Source: Erwinia psidii
Lineage (GTDB): Bacteria; Pseudomonadota; Gammaproteobacteria; Enterobacterales; Enterobacteriaceae
Direction of reading: 5' to 3'
Assembly: GCF_003846135.1 (NCBI RefSeq)
Contig: NZ_RHHM01000017.1
Coordinates: forward strand, 1 to 64,000
DNA length: 64,000 nt
The position numbers were made by a program, and so were the translations under genes. A model generated the notes under the pieces. It had not been told where the DNA came from, ran no database searches, and saw only the letters and a program-made list of their open reading frames with translations. Shown here piece after piece: positions 10,485-20,701 of this stretch; the stretch's first letter is position 1, and every line of letters starts with the position of its first letter.

Positions 10485-11366
10485 CTACATCAGGCTCCAG
10501 AATGCATCAATAAGCGGCTCGTTGAGCCGCTTTTTTTGTACGCAAACCCCAAGTTCAAACGGGGCGACCATCTCAATATTTTCCAGTACCAGAATACGGT
10601 TACGCACCGGTTCCGGGCTGTTCTCCAGCACCACATCCGGCAGTAACGCAATACCACAACCCAGCGCCACCATCGACACAATTGCTTCGTGTCCTGAGAC
10701 GGTGGCATAAATTAATGGATTGGCAATTCGGCGACGGCGAAACCAGAGATCAATACGCTGTCGGGCGGGTCCCTGGTCGGGCAGGATGAAAGGGATTTGC
10801 GACCAGTCTGGCTCTGGCTGGGTCGCCTGGTTGCGCACCGGACAGGGCAAAGCGGGTGCAATCAGCAGCAGCGGGATCAGCCCGAGAGGAGTAAATCCAA
10901 TACTGCCTGGCAGGGTCTCTGGCCTGCCTGCAATAGCGATATCAGCCTCGCTGCTTTGTACCTTCTCAACGGCATCGGCGGCATCGCCGGTCGTCAGTTT
11001 GATTTCGACCAGAGGATGCGCGGCACGAAAACGGTCAAGAATCGGCGGCAGATGGCTGTAGGCCGCCGTCACTGAACAGAACAGCCGCAGCTCGCCACTC
11101 AGTGATGGCCCATTCTGACCAATAACATGCCGCAGTTGCTGATAATGCAACAGGGTCTGCTGGGCAAACTGACGCAGCCTTTCTCCGGCGTCGGTTAGCG
11201 TAACGGTGCGGTTGTCCCGCAGGAACAGTGCCTGTCCCAGATCTTCTTCAAGACGTTGGATTTGCCTGGAGAGGGTGGAAGGACTGACGTGCATTGCTCT
11301 GGCGCTGCGGCCAAAATGGCGGCTCTCAGCCAGATGCAGAAACAGTTTTAAATCGCGTAAGTCCAT
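10485..11366 (-). CDS. ilvY: LysR-type activator of ilvC
   Basis: A 293-residue LysR-family regulator with an N-terminal HTH (about 3-62) and a C-terminal substrate-binding domain. In E. coli IlvY senses acetolactate or acetohydroxybutyrate and activates the divergent ilvC promoter while repressing its own. It is divergent from ilvC across 165 bp and convergent with ilvA at zero distance. Residues near its C-terminus are encoded by DNA that forms the ilvA terminator on the other strand. Confidence 0.94.
   Translation of the reverse strand: MDLRDLKLFLHLAESRHFGRSARAMHVSPSTLSRQIQRLEEDLGQALFLRDNRTVTLTDAGERLRQFAQQTLLHYQQLRHVIGQNGPSLSGELRLFCSVTAAYSHLPPILDRFRAAHPLVEIKLTTGDAADAVEKVQSSEADIAIAGRPETLPGSIGFTPLGLIPLLLIAPALPCPVRNQATQPEPDWSQIPFILPDQGPARQRIDLWFRRRRIANPLIYATVSGHEAIVSMVALGCGIALLPDVVLENSPEPVRNRILVLENIEMVAPFELGVCVQKKRLNEPLIDAFWSLM
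10512..10537 (+). terminator. ilvGMEDA terminator inside the 3' end of ilvY
   Basis: AAGCGGCTC pairs with GAGCCGCTT around a three-base loop, then seven T follow. It begins 27 bases after the ilvA stop codon and lies wholly inside the coding sequence of convergent ilvY. Confidence 0.85.
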
Positions 11367-11531
11367 GCGGCGGTGGCCTCATCTTGGCGTTGCATTTTTT
11401 GCAATGTGACGTTGTTAATATATCAATTTAAGCAATGGATTTCCTGTCATATGATAAGGGTTATTCAGGGCGAGCTGCCAAATGGTAGCCCCTGCCAATG
11501 AAAAATGTATATAACCCTATATGGAGTACCC
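11367..11531. promoter_or_regulatory. ilvY-ilvC divergent control region
   Basis: This 165-bp spacer must hold both promoters and the IlvY operators known from E. coli. The dyad TTGCA-N5-TGCAA at about 11391-11405 lies close to the ilvY start and is a candidate operator half. I cannot delimit the operators with confidence. Confidence 0.55.
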
Positions 11532-13010
11532 ATGGCTAACTATTTCAATACTTTGAACCTGCGCAATCAGTTAGCGCAATTAGGTAAATGTCGCTTTATG
11601 GCGCGTGATGAATTTGCTGATGAAGCGAGCTACCTGAAAGGTAAAAAAGTCGTGATCGTTGGTTGTGGTGCTCAGGGCCTGAACCAGGGTCTGAATATGC
11701 GTGATTCCGGTCTGGATATCGCCTATGCCCTGCGTGCTGAAGCGATTGCCGAGAAGCGTGCTTCCTGGCGTAAAGCGACCGAAAACGGTTTCAAAGTAGG
11801 GACTTACGAAGAGCTGATCCCGCAGGCTGACCTGGTGATTAACTTAACCCCGGACAAGCAGCACACCGCTGTGGTTCAGGCTGTGCAGCCGCTGATGAAA
11901 GACGGTGCGGCACTGGGTTATTCCCACGGCTTCAACATCGTTGAAGTGGGTGAGCAGGTGCGTAAAGATCTTACGGTAGTGATGGTCGCGCCGAAATGCC
12001 CTGGTACTGAGGTTCGTGAAGAGTACAAACGTGGTTTCGGTGTGCCAACCCTTATCGCGGTTCACCCGGAAAACGATCCAAAAGGCGAAGGTATGGCCAT
12101 TGCCAAAGCCTGGGCGGCAGCAACCGGCGGTCATCGTGCGGGCGTGCTGGAATCTTCCTTCGTGGCTGAAGTGAAATCCGATCTGATGGGTGAGCAGACT
12201 ATTCTGTGCGGTATGTTGCAGGCAGGCTCTCTGCTGTGCTTTGACAAGCTGGTGGCAGAAGGTAGCGATCCGGCTTACGCAGAAAAACTGATCCAGTTCG
12301 GTTGGGAAACCATAACCGAAGCGCTGAAGCAGGGCGGCATCACTCTGATGATGGACCGTTTGTCCAATCCGGCAAAAATTCGTGCCTTTGCCCTCTCTGA
12401 GCAGCTGAAAACCATTATGGCACCGCTGTTCCAGAAGCATATGGACGATATCATTTCCGGCGAGTTCTCCTCCGGGATGATGGCTGACTGGGCCAATGAC
12501 GATAAAAAGCTGCTGGGCTGGCGTGAAGAAACGGGTAAAACCGCGTTTGAAACGGCACCACAGTTCGAAGGCAAAATTGCTGAGCAGGATTACTTTGATC
12601 AGGGTGTGGTGATGATTGCCATGGTGAAAGCAGGCGTTGAGTTGGCGTTCGAAACCATGGTTGATGCCGGCATCATCGAAGAGTCGGCATACTACGAGTC
12701 CCTGCACGAGCTGCCGCTGATTGCTAACACTATCGCCCGTAAGCGCCTGTATGAAATGAACGTGGTTATTTCCGATACTGCAGAATACGGTAACTACCTG
12801 TTCTCTTATGCGGCGGTTCCGCTGCTGAAAGAGTTTATGACTACTTTGCAGGTGGGTGACCTGGGCAAAGCGGCGGCAGGTTCGACGACGGTGGACAATG
12901 CACAGCTTCGCGACGTTAACGAGGCGATTCGCCACCATCCGATCGAAACCGTGGGCTGCAAACTGCGTGGCTACATGACCGATATGAAACGTATCGCGGT
13001 CGCAGGTTAA
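11532..13010 (+). CDS. ilvC: Ketol-acid reductoisomerase (class II)
   Basis: A 492-residue NADPH-dependent, Mg-dependent enzyme that isomerises and reduces acetohydroxy acids, the second shared step of branched-chain amino acid synthesis. The Rossmann motif is [14 protein letters not shown] near residues 37-50. The long C-terminal region with duplicated knotted domain marks the class II enterobacterial form. The ATG at 11532, behind a GGAG ribosome site, gives the family start [11 protein letters not shown]. It is transcribed alone, under presumed IlvY control, and ends at a strong terminator. Confidence 0.96.
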   Translation: MANYFNTLNLRNQLAQLGKCRFMARDEFADEASYLKGKKVVIVGCGAQGLNQGLNMRDSGLDIAYALRAEAIAEKRASWRKATENGFKVGTYEELIPQADLVINLTPDKQHTAVVQAVQPLMKDGAALGYSHGFNIVEVGEQVRKDLTVVMVAPKCPGTEVREEYKRGFGVPTLIAVHPENDPKGEGMAIAKAWAAATGGHRAGVLESSFVAEVKSDLMGEQTILCGMLQAGSLLCFDKLVAEGSDPAYAEKLIQFGWETITEALKQGGITLMMDRLSNPAKIRAFALSEQLKTIMAPLFQKHMDDIISGEFSSGMMADWANDDKKLLGWREETGKTAFETAPQFEGKIAEQDYFDQGVVMIAMVKAGVELAFETMVDAGIIEESAYYESLHELPLIANTIARKRLYEMNVVISDTAEYGNYLFSYAAVPLLKEFMTTLQVGDLGKAAAGSTTVDNAQLRDVNEAIRHHPIETVGCKLRGYMTDMKRIAVAG

Positions 13011-13042
13011 TCTCCGTGCCGGTAACGTCCGGTGCTGAAAAC

Positions 13043-13069
13043 AAAAAGAGCGGCGAGCCGCTCTTTTTT
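13043..13069 (+). terminator. Terminator after ilvC
   Basis: AAAAAGAGCGGC pairs with GCCGCTCTTTTT around a GA turn, giving a T-rich 3' side. It is A-rich on the left, so it could also work on the minus strand. Confidence 0.88.
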
Positions 13070-13316
13070 ATGTGTAAATAAACACCACCTCCTGTGGAGG
13101 TGGTCAGCAACAAATTGGCTCTGCCAGTAATGCTACTCATGGGAAAATCCGAATCTGTTATCCCCATAGCTGATAAGGATTTAACCATGAGTAATGGGCA
13201 GGAAGAAGGCCAACCTCGTTAAAAGTAGTCTGAAGCGAAGGCTCTCAGAATCAGAGCTAAGTACGCCCCTCTGGGGCGCAATCATGCAGGTGGATTTTTA
13301 TTCCCGCCATTCAGGT
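13070..13316. repeat. Intergenic hairpins between ilvC and ppiC
   Basis: No convincing gene is present. The gap holds a 9-bp perfect stem at 13084-13104 (ACCACCTCC with GGAGGTGGT) and a 60-bp nested imperfect palindrome at 13134-13193. In the latter TACTCATGG, AAATCC and TTATC pair in order with GATAA, GGATTT and CCATGAGTA. A short ORF begins at the last arm (11 codons) but shows no family resemblance. The structure resembles a small interspersed repeat or RNA element. Confidence 0.5.
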
Positions 13317-13598
13317 TCAGTGACGGTACAGCACCTTAATGATGTGATAACCGAACTGAGTGTGCAGGGGGCCATAAGGCACCAGAAGTGGGCAGGAGAA
13401 CACCACTTTATCGAAAGCCGGGACCATCGCGCCCTGCTTGAATTCGCCCAGGTGACCGCCTTTCTTGCCCGACGGGCAGGTGGAGTGTTTTTTGGCCAGC
13501 TTTTCAAAATCAGCTCCCTGTTCCAGTTGAGCCAGAATGTCCTGTGCCTGTTTCTCTTCCTTAACAAGGATATGGAGTGCTGCCGCGGTTTTTGCCAT
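13317..13598 (-). CDS. ppiC: Peptidyl-prolyl cis-trans isomerase C (parvulin)
   Basis: A 93-residue single-domain parvulin, the same length as E. coli PpiC. It catalyses cis-trans isomerisation of peptidyl-prolyl bonds in the cytoplasm. The parvulin signature residues are present: ALHIL near the start, GGxLGEF and MVPAFD in the middle, FGYHIIKV at the end. It diverges from rep across 88 bp, as in E. coli. Confidence 0.95.
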   Translation of the reverse strand: MAKTAAALHILVKEEKQAQDILAQLEQGADFEKLAKKHSTCPSGKKGGHLGEFKQGAMVPAFDKVVFSCPLLVPYGPLHTQFGYHIIKVLYRH

Positions 13599-13686
13599 GA
13601 ATCGTACCTTGAGTCGTATGGATGCTGCTGGCTATACTAGCACGCTGTGATTTTTTTCCCTCTGTCATTTCATTGAGCGACTCCCT

Positions 13687-15717
13687 ATGCGTCTTAATCC
13701 TGGCCAACAACACGCCGTTGAATTTGTCACCGGGCCTTGCCTGGTATTGGCAGGGGCTGGCTCAGGCAAAACGCGAGTCATTACCAATAAAATCGCCTAT
13801 CTGATCCGCGACTGTGGCTATCAGGCCCGTCATATCGCGGCGGTAACCTTTACGAATAAGGCCTCGCGTGAAATGAAAGCGCGCGTGGCGCAAACGCTTG
13901 GGCGCAAAGAGGCCCGCGGCCTGATGATCTCCACTTTTCATACGCTGGGGCTGGAGATCATCAAAAAAGAGTTCGCGGCGCTGGGAATGAAGTCGAACTT
14001 CTCACTGTTTGACGATCAGGATCAGCTGGCGCTGTTAAAAGCGCTGACGGAAACGTGGCTGGAGAATGACAAAAATCTGTTGCAACAGCTGATCTCGACA
14101 ATCTCAAACTGGAAAAACGATCTGATGGATCCTTCCCGTGCGGCGGCGGCCGCTCAGTCGGAGCGCGATAAAATCTTCGCCCATTGCTACGGCCTGTATG
14201 ACCAACATCTGAAGTCATGCAACGTGCTGGATTTCGACGATCTGATCCTGCTGCCAACGCTGCTGTTTCAGCGCAATGAAGAAGTGCGGGAGCGCTGGCA
14301 ACAGCGTATCCGCTATCTGCTGGTGGATGAGTATCAGGATACCAATACCAGCCAGTATGAGCTGGTGAAACTGTTGGTGGGGGCACGCGCACGATTTACC
14401 GTTGTGGGGGATGATGACCAGTCTATCTACTCCTGGCGCGGTGCAAGGCCGCAAAACCTGGTGCTGTTGAAGGAAGATTTCCCGGCGTTGCAGGTTGTCA
14501 AATTGGAGCAAAATTACCGCTCCACAGAGCGCATCCTGAAAGCGGCAAATATTCTGATTGCCAATAACCCCCACGTCTTTGAAAAACGGCTGTTCTCGGA
14601 GCTGGGCTATGGCGCTGAACTTAAAGTGGTCACGGCCAATCATGAAGATCACGAGGCCGAACGGGTGACGGGGGAACTGATTGCTCATCACTTCATCAAT
14701 AAAACGCAATACAAAGACTATGCCATTCTTTATCGTGGTAATCATCAGTCGCGCGTTTTCGAAAAAATGCTGATGCAAAATCGTATCCCATACCGGATTT
14801 CTGGGGGAACATCGTTTTTCTCCCGGCCCGAAATCAAAGACGTGCTGGCCTACCTGCGGGTGATCACTAATGAGAATGATGACAGTGCGTTTATGCGTAT
14901 TGTTAACATCCCGAAGCGGGAGATTGGTCCGGCCACGCTGCAAAAACTGGGCGAGTGGGCGCTACAACGAAACAAGAGTCTGTTCAGTGCCAGTTCTGAT
15001 GTCGGACTGGGGCAAACGCTGACGGGGCGTGGCCTGGAGTCGTTGCAACGTTTCACTGGCTGGCTGCGTGACATTGCGGTGCTGGCAGAGCGTGAGCCGG
15101 TCAACGCGGTGCGGGATTTGATTCGGGGCATTGATTATGAGAGCTGGCTGTTCGAAACCTCGACCAGCCCGAAAGCGGCTGAAATGCGCATGAAGAACGT
15201 GAACACGCTGTTCCAGTGGATGACGGAGATGCTGGAAGGCAGTGACATTGATGAGCCGATGACGCTGACGCAGGTCGTCACACGCTTCACGCTGCGTGAC
15301 ATGATGGAGCGTGGTGAAAGCGATGAAGAAACGGATCAGGTTCAGCTGATGACACTTCATGCTTCGAAAGGGCTGGAATTCCCCTACGTGTATCTGGTGG
15401 GTATGGAAGAAGGTTTACTGCCGCACCAGAGCAGTATCGATGAGAATAACGTTGAGGAAGAACGCCGCCTCGCTTACGTCGGTATTACCCGGGCGCAAAA
15501 AGAGCTGACCTTCACGCTGTGCCGGGAGCGCCGCCAGTACGGTGAGTTGGTGCGCCCGGAGCCAAGCCGGTTTTTACTCGAACTGCCGCAGGACGATCTG
15601 AAATGGGAAACTGAGCGCAAGGTTGTCAGTGCACAGGAACGAATGCAAACGGGGCAAAGTCGGGTGGCCGGATTACGGGCTATGCTGGACAAGGCAAAGA
15701 ACAATGCATCCTCATAG
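13687..15717 (+). CDS. rep: ATP-dependent DNA helicase Rep
   Basis: A 676-residue superfamily 1A 3'-5' helicase that clears protein road-blocks ahead of the replication fork. Walker A AGAGSGKT is at residues 22-29 (Lys28), DEYQD (Walker B) and [14 protein letters not shown] (motif III) follow, and [14 protein letters not shown] and [13 protein letters not shown] form motifs V and VI. The C-terminus is slightly longer than in E. coli (673). Between rep and gppA, adjacent in E. coli, this genome carries an effector gene. Confidence 0.96.
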   Translation: MRLNPGQQHAVEFVTGPCLVLAGAGSGKTRVITNKIAYLIRDCGYQARHIAAVTFTNKASREMKARVAQTLGRKEARGLMISTFHTLGLEIIKKEFAALGMKSNFSLFDDQDQLALLKALTETWLENDKNLLQQLISTISNWKNDLMDPSRAAAAAQSERDKIFAHCYGLYDQHLKSCNVLDFDDLILLPTLLFQRNEEVRERWQQRIRYLLVDEYQDTNTSQYELVKLLVGARARFTVVGDDDQSIYSWRGARPQNLVLLKEDFPALQVVKLEQNYRSTERILKAANILIANNPHVFEKRLFSELGYGAELKVVTANHEDHEAERVTGELIAHHFINKTQYKDYAILYRGNHQSRVFEKMLMQNRIPYRISGGTSFFSRPEIKDVLAYLRVITNENDDSAFMRIVNIPKREIGPATLQKLGEWALQRNKSLFSASSDVGLGQTLTGRGLESLQRFTGWLRDIAVLAEREPVNAVRDLIRGIDYESWLFETSTSPKAAEMRMKNVNTLFQWMTEMLEGSDIDEPMTLTQVVTRFTLRDMMERGESDEETDQVQLMTLHASKGLEFPYVYLVGMEEGLLPHQSSIDENNVEEERRLAYVGITRAQKELTFTLCRERRQYGELVRPEPSRFLLELPQDDLKWETERKVVSAQERMQTGQSRVAGLRAMLDKAKNNASS

Positions 15718-16024
15718 CCTGTCTCTCTGACACGTCTGTCTGAGGCGTTATTTTCGTTCTGCACGATGATTTTTCGCACCTTTGACGATCTGATGGATTA
15801 AAGCCGATTCTGTTTTTTTACACGTCCTGGCAGCCTGCTTGTCATCTCGCCCACAGACGATGACGTTAACAATTCCCCTGATTTATTATCTCTAAGTGGG
15901 AACCTCATCTCATTGGTTACCACCTAAGTAACATTCTTGAGACTGTAATGTGCTTCTGGAGACACCAATACGTGCCCCACCAGCAACCATCGGGACAGAT
16001 CTCAGCTCTTTGTGAGGAATAATT
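15718..16024 (+). promoter_or_regulatory. Upstream region of the effector gene
   Basis: This 307-bp gap holds no gene. Its only clear signal is the hrp box at 15899-15926. The leader from there to the start codon is about 100 nt, and a GAGGAAT ribosome site lies just before the start. Confidence 0.7.
15899..15926 (+). promoter_or_regulatory. hrp box (HrpL alternative sigma factor promoter)
   Basis: GGAACC at 15899-15904, exactly 15 bases, then CCACCTA at 15920-15926. This meets the published consensus GGAACC-N15/16-CCACNNA recognised by the ECF sigma factor HrpL of plant-pathogenic Erwinia and Pseudomonas. It lies 99 bases before the effector start codon on the same strand. Confidence 0.92.
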
Positions 16025-17770
16025 ATGATGATACAAAACAGAGTGACGGATTTGTCCACGATGACGCGTTCCGCCACTACGGCCAGCGCTGCTCAGGATC
16101 CCTTGCAAAAATCCCTGTCAGGTTGCAGTGGTGGCGGCTCTTTTTCTCCGACGTCAAACTCGCCCATCTCTTATGGCAAGCCACTGTCAGCAGACTCTTT
16201 GCAATCTAATTCAGCCGGGACGAACTCCGGCCAGCCAACATTGCAGTCAGCATTGACGACAATTGCAGCCCTGCTGCGGGAACTGTTGCCGCAGTTGCTT
16301 TCCCGTTTGTCGCAGAATAATCAGTCTTCTGATGCGGGTGGTCAGTCGTCATCTGGCTCGTCTTCAGGAGGTTCGCAGGGTGATACCAACAGTCCAATCG
16401 ATTTTTCCAAATTTGCGTCAACGTCAGGCAGCGCCGCTGGCACTAACAGTGGTACATCGTCAGCGGGCAGTTTGAAAGGCACTTCGCTGGCGGCTGCATC
16501 CACGAGTGTGAATTCTGCGGCAAATGATTCGTCCACAGTAAAAATGACCTCGCTGGCAACGGCTCCCGCCAGCGATAATTCCACAGCAAAAGCGACTTCT
16601 CCGGCGGCCTCTTCAACTACTCAGTCGGCTGGTGGAAACGCCACGGCAGCCGATACCTCAGCAGTCAGCAGCACTGCCGGGACGACGGTCTCGAAACTGG
16701 CGACGTCTCAGTCTGCATCAGATGCTGTTGCCAGCGTATCTTCCTCCAGCTCAACAAGTAAAGTGGCTTCCTCCAGTTCAACAGATAAAGTGGCTTCTTC
16801 CAGCGCAACCTCTGCGGTTTCGGCCAGCAAGAGTAGTGGTCTTTCCGGGATGACGGGTTTCGCAAAAGCGGCTAACACCACCGGCGGTGCGGGAGGGAAA
16901 GTGGTGACGGTATCCACCGTTGAGGAACTGCAAAAAAGCCTGGAGGGTGATGAGCCGACAACTATTAAGCTTTCTAAAGATCTGTCATCTGCGAACAAAG
17001 TCGTACTGAAATTTGGGGCGAATAAAACGCTGGAAGGCACATCGGAAGGGACGGGGCTGCACAATATTTATCTCGCCAGTGACAAAACAGCGGGGAATGA
17101 TGTTTTCCAGAACCTGAATTTCACCCATGACGATCGTTATCGCGCTAACGGCGATATTCCGCTCTTTATCAGCAATGGGTCGGGTTATTGGATTGACCAC
17201 AATACGTTCTCCGGGACTAAAGATAAAGATGCTACCGGCGAGGATAAATTATTGTATGTAGGTGGCAAGGCAGACAATGTGACACTGAGCAATTCTGTCT
17301 TTAAAGATAATGAGTATGGCGTGATTCTGGGCCAACCCGATGATTCAGCGTCGGCGAAACAAACCTATGGCGGCTATCCGCGCATGACCATCGCGAATAA
17401 CGTGTTTGATAACCTGGATGTGCGTGCGCCTGGGCTGATGCGTCAGGGACAGTTTGATGTGTACAACAACACCATCAACAATTTCCATCTGGGTTATAGC
17501 ATTGCGTCCAATGCCACAGTGCTTTCGCAGTCTAACTATTTCCATGGGGGCTACGATGTTAATCACAAGAGTAGTAACGCTGGCGTACTGGATGATAAAG
17601 GCGATGCAGCAGGCTTTAAGGATATCGGCAGTAATGTCAGCTTTAAACAGAAATCAGCCACCACTAACTGGGTTCCTACAGAGTATAGCCGCACGGTGAA
17701 AACCCCTGAAGCGGCAAATGCCTACAATCTGGCAAATGCCGGTGCCGGGAAAGGTGGTTTCGCATCATAA
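16025..17770 (+). CDS. HopAK1/Eop2-like harpin with pectate lyase domain
   Basis: A 581-residue two-part protein. Residues 1-100 are Ser/Gly/Gln-rich with one amphipathic Leu-rich helix (about 77-101), typical of harpins. Residues 100-270 are a Ser/Thr/Ala linker with 9-residue repeats. From about 275 lies a PL1-type pectate lyase domain: GFAKAANTTGGAGG at its start, W389-I-D-H, and the R467-A-P-x-x-x-R473-x-G motif that carries the catalytic arginine of PL1 enzymes. There is no Sec signal peptide, as expected for type III export. It has a hrp box upstream and stands alone between rep and gppA. This architecture fits HopAK1 of P. syringae and Eop2 of E. amylovora better than HrpW, whose lyase domain is PL3-like. 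Whether it cleaves pectate is open. Confidence 0.85.
   Translation: MMIQNRVTDLSTMTRSATTASAAQDPLQKSLSGCSGGGSFSPTSNSPISYGKPLSADSLQSNSAGTNSGQPTLQSALTTIAALLRELLPQLLSRLSQNNQSSDAGGQSSSGSSSGGSQGDTNSPIDFSKFASTSGSAAGTNSGTSSAGSLKGTSLAAASTSVNSAANDSSTVKMTSLATAPASDNSTAKATSPAASSTTQSAGGNATAADTSAVSSTAGTTVSKLATSQSASDAVASVSSSSSTSKVASSSSTDKVASSSATSAVSASKSSGLSGMTGFAKAANTTGGAGGKVVTVSTVEELQKSLEGDEPTTIKLSKDLSSANKVVLKFGANKTLEGTSEGTGLHNIYLASDKTAGNDVFQNLNFTHDDRYRANGDIPLFISNGSGYWIDHNTFSGTKDKDATGEDKLLYVGGKADNVTLSNSVFKDNEYGVILGQPDDSASAKQTYGGYPRMTIANNVFDNLDVRAPGLMRQGQFDVYNNTINNFHLGYSIASNATVLSQSNYFHGGYDVNHKSSNAGVLDDKGDAAGFKDIGSNVSFKQKSATTNWVPTEYSRTVKTPEAANAYNLANAGAGKGGFAS
16741..16821 (+). repeat. 27-bp tandem repeat in the effector linker
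   Basis: Three consecutive copies start at 16741, 16768 and 16795, each beginning TTCYTCCAG. They encode SSSSTSKVA, SSSSTDKVA and a diverged SSSATSAV. Copies one and two differ at few bases, indicating recent slippage or duplication. Confidence 0.8.
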
Positions 17771-17800
17771 TAAAGCCCGCGTGTGCGGGTCTGGCATGGT

Positions 17801-19285
17801 TCAGTGAACGGTCAGTACCCAGTGCACGTAGCTTTGCCAGTGGCACTCCTGCTCAAGCAGTTCCGCTCTCAGAGGGTGAGAGGAGAGCCAGCCTGTAGGC
17901 AACGTCAGATTGAGCAGATCACCATCGGCATCAAGTTTTACCTTAGGTAATGTGTCATCACGTCGACGGCTGGCGAGGATGATTGCCAGTCTCAGCAGGC
18001 AACACAACCTTTCCGCAATACGTGGGGGAACGGTATTTTGCTGACTGAATAGCGCCAGATCGATACTGTTACTCTGGTTTTGTAGCAGGGTTGCTAACAG
18101 TTTTTTCTGTGCCGGGGTAAAGCCGGGGAGATCAAGATGACGGATCAGATAGGCGGCGTGTTGCGGAGCCTGCCTGAAATCAACGCTGAGGCCGATTTCG
18201 TGGATCAAACAGGCACTGTCGAGTAACTCCAGACAGCGTTCGTCCAGCTGCCAGCGCTGGCTGACCTGCTGAGCAAAGCTTTCGGCCAGCAGGCGCACGC
18301 GATCGGCCTGTTCTGCGTCAATATTGAAGCGGCGCTGAACGTTGCGCAGTGTGCGACTGCGAATATCGTGGTCGGTGGGCATATTCAGCATGCTGTACAC
18401 TAACCCCTCGCGTAGTGCACCTCCTGCAAGGGTCATGCTGGTGATGCCCAGCTCGGTGAAAATGGCGATCAAAATCGACAGGCCGCTAGGGAAAACCAGC
18501 GCCCGTTCCAGCGTCAGTCCCTCAATTTCAAGTTCTTCCAGCTTGCCACACTGGATAGCACGCTGCTTCAGCTGTTGCAGTTTGTTCAGGGTAATGCGTT
18601 CATCCATACCCTGGGCGATCATTATCTCCTGAAGTGCCTGCACCGTGCCTGATGCTCCGACACAAACTTCCCAGCCATGCTCACGTAGCTGACTGACCAC
18701 GGGGTGGATTATATTTTGTGCGGCCTGTTCTGCCTGGGCAAAATTATCTTTGGTCAGATGACGATTGCCAAAATAGCGCTCCAGCCAGGTAACACACCCC
18801 ATTGAGAGGCTCAGCAGGGCGGTTGTTTGCGCACCACTGCCGGTCACCAGTTCCGTGCTGCCACCACCGATATCCACCACCAGGCGTTTATCCGACCCAC
18901 CTGTAGTGTGCGCCACGCCCTGATAAATCAGGCGTGCTTCTTCCTCACCGCTGATCACATTCACCGGGCAATTAAGGATCTGCCGTGCTTTTTGCAGGAA
19001 AATATCGGCATTGGCAGCCAGACGCAACGTTGCTGTGGCAACCACGCAGATCTGGGCTGGCGGGATATCCTGTAATTGCTCGGAGAACAGGCGCAGGCAC
19101 TGCCAGCCCCGTTCCATCGCTTCATCTGAGAGCAGGCTTTCGTCATTAAGGCCTGCGGCCAGGCGGACTTTACGCTTGATGCGCGCCAGGGTCTGGACAT
19201 TGCCTGCCACTTCGCGCACCACCAACATATGAAAGCTGTTAGATCCTAAATCTATTGCAGCATAAAGCGATGATGCGCTCTGCAT
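17801..19285 (-). CDS. gppA: Guanosine pentaphosphate phosphohydrolase
   Basis: A 494-residue Ppx/GppA-family enzyme converting pppGpp to ppGpp in the stringent response, also able to act on polyphosphate. The N-terminal actin-like ASKHA domain shows [13 protein letters not shown] and [11 protein letters not shown]. The C-terminal HD-like region contains HEIGLSVDF. The frame is open to 19357, but the ATG at 19285 gives the family start and length. It starts eight bases after the rhlB stop, so the two are probably co-transcribed. Confidence 0.94.
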   Translation of the reverse strand: MQSASSLYAAIDLGSNSFHMLVVREVAGNVQTLARIKRKVRLAAGLNDESLLSDEAMERGWQCLRLFSEQLQDIPPAQICVVATATLRLAANADIFLQKARQILNCPVNVISGEEEARLIYQGVAHTTGGSDKRLVVDIGGGSTELVTGSGAQTTALLSLSMGCVTWLERYFGNRHLTKDNFAQAEQAAQNIIHPVVSQLREHGWEVCVGASGTVQALQEIMIAQGMDERITLNKLQQLKQRAIQCGKLEELEIEGLTLERALVFPSGLSILIAIFTELGITSMTLAGGALREGLVYSMLNMPTDHDIRSRTLRNVQRRFNIDAEQADRVRLLAESFAQQVSQRWQLDERCLELLDSACLIHEIGLSVDFRQAPQHAAYLIRHLDLPGFTPAQKKLLATLLQNQSNSIDLALFSQQNTVPPRIAERLCCLLRLAIILASRRRDDTLPKVKLDADGDLLNLTLPTGWLSSHPLRAELLEQECHWQSYVHWVLTVH

Positions 19286-19292
19286 GGCAGTT

Positions 19293-20585
19293 TTAACCCG
19301 AACGTTTACGGTTAGCGTTACGCGGTGCACTGCCGCGACGATTGTTGGCGCCTCCACGACGTGGACCGTTACCAGAACGGTTTCGCGTCAGCCGCTTAGG
19401 CGGAGGCAAATCGGTCATTAGCGCATCACTGTTATAGCGGCTCACGCTGATACTGTGGCCGATATATTCTTCGATTGCCGGCAAGTTAAGCGCGTATTCT
19501 TCACAGGCCAGACTAATGGAGTGACCGTTTGCACCGGCGCGTCCTGTCCGACCAATACGGTGAACATAGTCTTCGCGGTCGTCAGGCAGGTCATAATTAA
19601 AGACATGGGTGACGGCGGGAATATGCAGACCGCGCGCGGCCACGTCTGTTGCGACCAGAATGTCCACATCACCTTTAGTAAAATCATCAAGAATACGCAG
19701 ACGTTTCTTCTGAGCCACATCGCCGGTCAGCAATCCTACCCGGTGACCATCAGCCGCCAGGTGGCCCCAGATATCTTCACAGCGGTGCTTGGTGTTAGCA
19801 AAGATAATGGCACGTTCTGGCCACTCTTCTTCCAGCAATGTTTGCAGAAGCCGCATTTTTTCTTCATTCGAAGGATAGAAAAGCTCTTCTTTAATACGAT
19901 GCCCGGTTTTCTGCTCCGGTTCTACTTCCACATATTCGGCGTTATTCATGTTTTCAAACGCCAGTTCGCGAACCCGGAAAGAAAGTGTGGCTGAGAACAA
20001 CATATTCAGCCGCTGGTCAGCTGCCGGCATACGACGGAACAGCCAGCGAATGTCTTTGATAAAGCCGAGATCAAACATCCGGTCTGCTTCATCCAGCACC
20101 ACTACCTGAATGGCACCTAAGTTAACGTGGTTTTGTTTGGCGTAATCGATAAGCCTACCGGTGGTGCCTATCAATATATCAACGCCGTTTTCCAGCACTT
20201 TTAACTGTTTATCATAGCCATCACCGCCATAAGCCAATCCTGACTTCAGGCCCGTCACCTGCGCCAGTGGTTCAGCATCTGCATAGATCTGCACAGCCAG
20301 TTCGCGGGTAGGTGCCAGAATCAGCGCACGTGGCTGATTCACCTGACGGCCTTCCGGTGCAGGGTGAGAAAGAAGATGATGAAACGTTGACGTCAGGAAC
20401 GCCATCGTTTTGCCAGTACCGGTTTGCGCCTGTCCCGCTATATCACGTCCTGAGAGCGTGAATGGTAATGCCAGTGCCTGAATAGGCGTGCAATAGTGGA
20501 ACCCTTTTTTTTCAAGGGATTCAACAACCTGTGGGTGCAGGGCGAAGTCGGAAAACTTCTTTTCGGTTAAGTGTGTTTTGCTCAT
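19293..20585 (-). CDS. rhlB: ATP-dependent RNA helicase RhlB
   Basis: A 430-residue DEAD-box helicase, the RNA-unwinding part of the RNase E degradosome. AQTGTGKT is at residues 53-60, DEAD at 165-168 and SAT at 198-200, followed by the second RecA domain with ATDVAARG and [10 protein letters not shown]. The basic, Arg/Asn/Gly-rich tail after about 390 is slightly longer than in E. coli (421 residues) and is expected to bind RNA. It diverges from trxA and precedes gppA. Confidence 0.95.
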   Translation of the reverse strand: MSKTHLTEKKFSDFALHPQVVESLEKKGFHYCTPIQALALPFTLSGRDIAGQAQTGTGKTMAFLTSTFHHLLSHPAPEGRQVNQPRALILAPTRELAVQIYADAEPLAQVTGLKSGLAYGGDGYDKQLKVLENGVDILIGTTGRLIDYAKQNHVNLGAIQVVVLDEADRMFDLGFIKDIRWLFRRMPAADQRLNMLFSATLSFRVRELAFENMNNAEYVEVEPEQKTGHRIKEELFYPSNEEKMRLLQTLLEEEWPERAIIFANTKHRCEDIWGHLAADGHRVGLLTGDVAQKKRLRILDDFTKGDVDILVATDVAARGLHIPAVTHVFNYDLPDDREDYVHRIGRTGRAGANGHSISLACEEYALNLPAIEEYIGHSISVSRYNSDALMTDLPPPKRLTRNRSGNGPRRGGANNRRGSAPRNANRKRSG

Positions 20586-20701
20586 AGTGTGGTAGAATAT
20601 CAGCTTATTATTGCTTTACGAAAGCGTATCCGGTGAAATAAAATCAAACCAGGTTGGCATATTTTACGCCTACCTGCCAGACCTAATATTTTGGAGAAGA
20701 C

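Noticed and set aside
11844-12938. A 364-codon antisense frame across ilvC, and similar long antisense frames over ilvE/ilvD (6391-7344) and ilvA (9063-9875)
   Set aside because: They lie opposite strongly conserved genes, contain His/Arg-rich sequence without domains, and are typical shadows of GC-rich coding DNA.
13194-13640. A 148-codon plus-strand frame covering ppiC in antisense
   Set aside because: ppiC on the minus strand is a clear, full-length family member; the opposite frame has no recognisable content.
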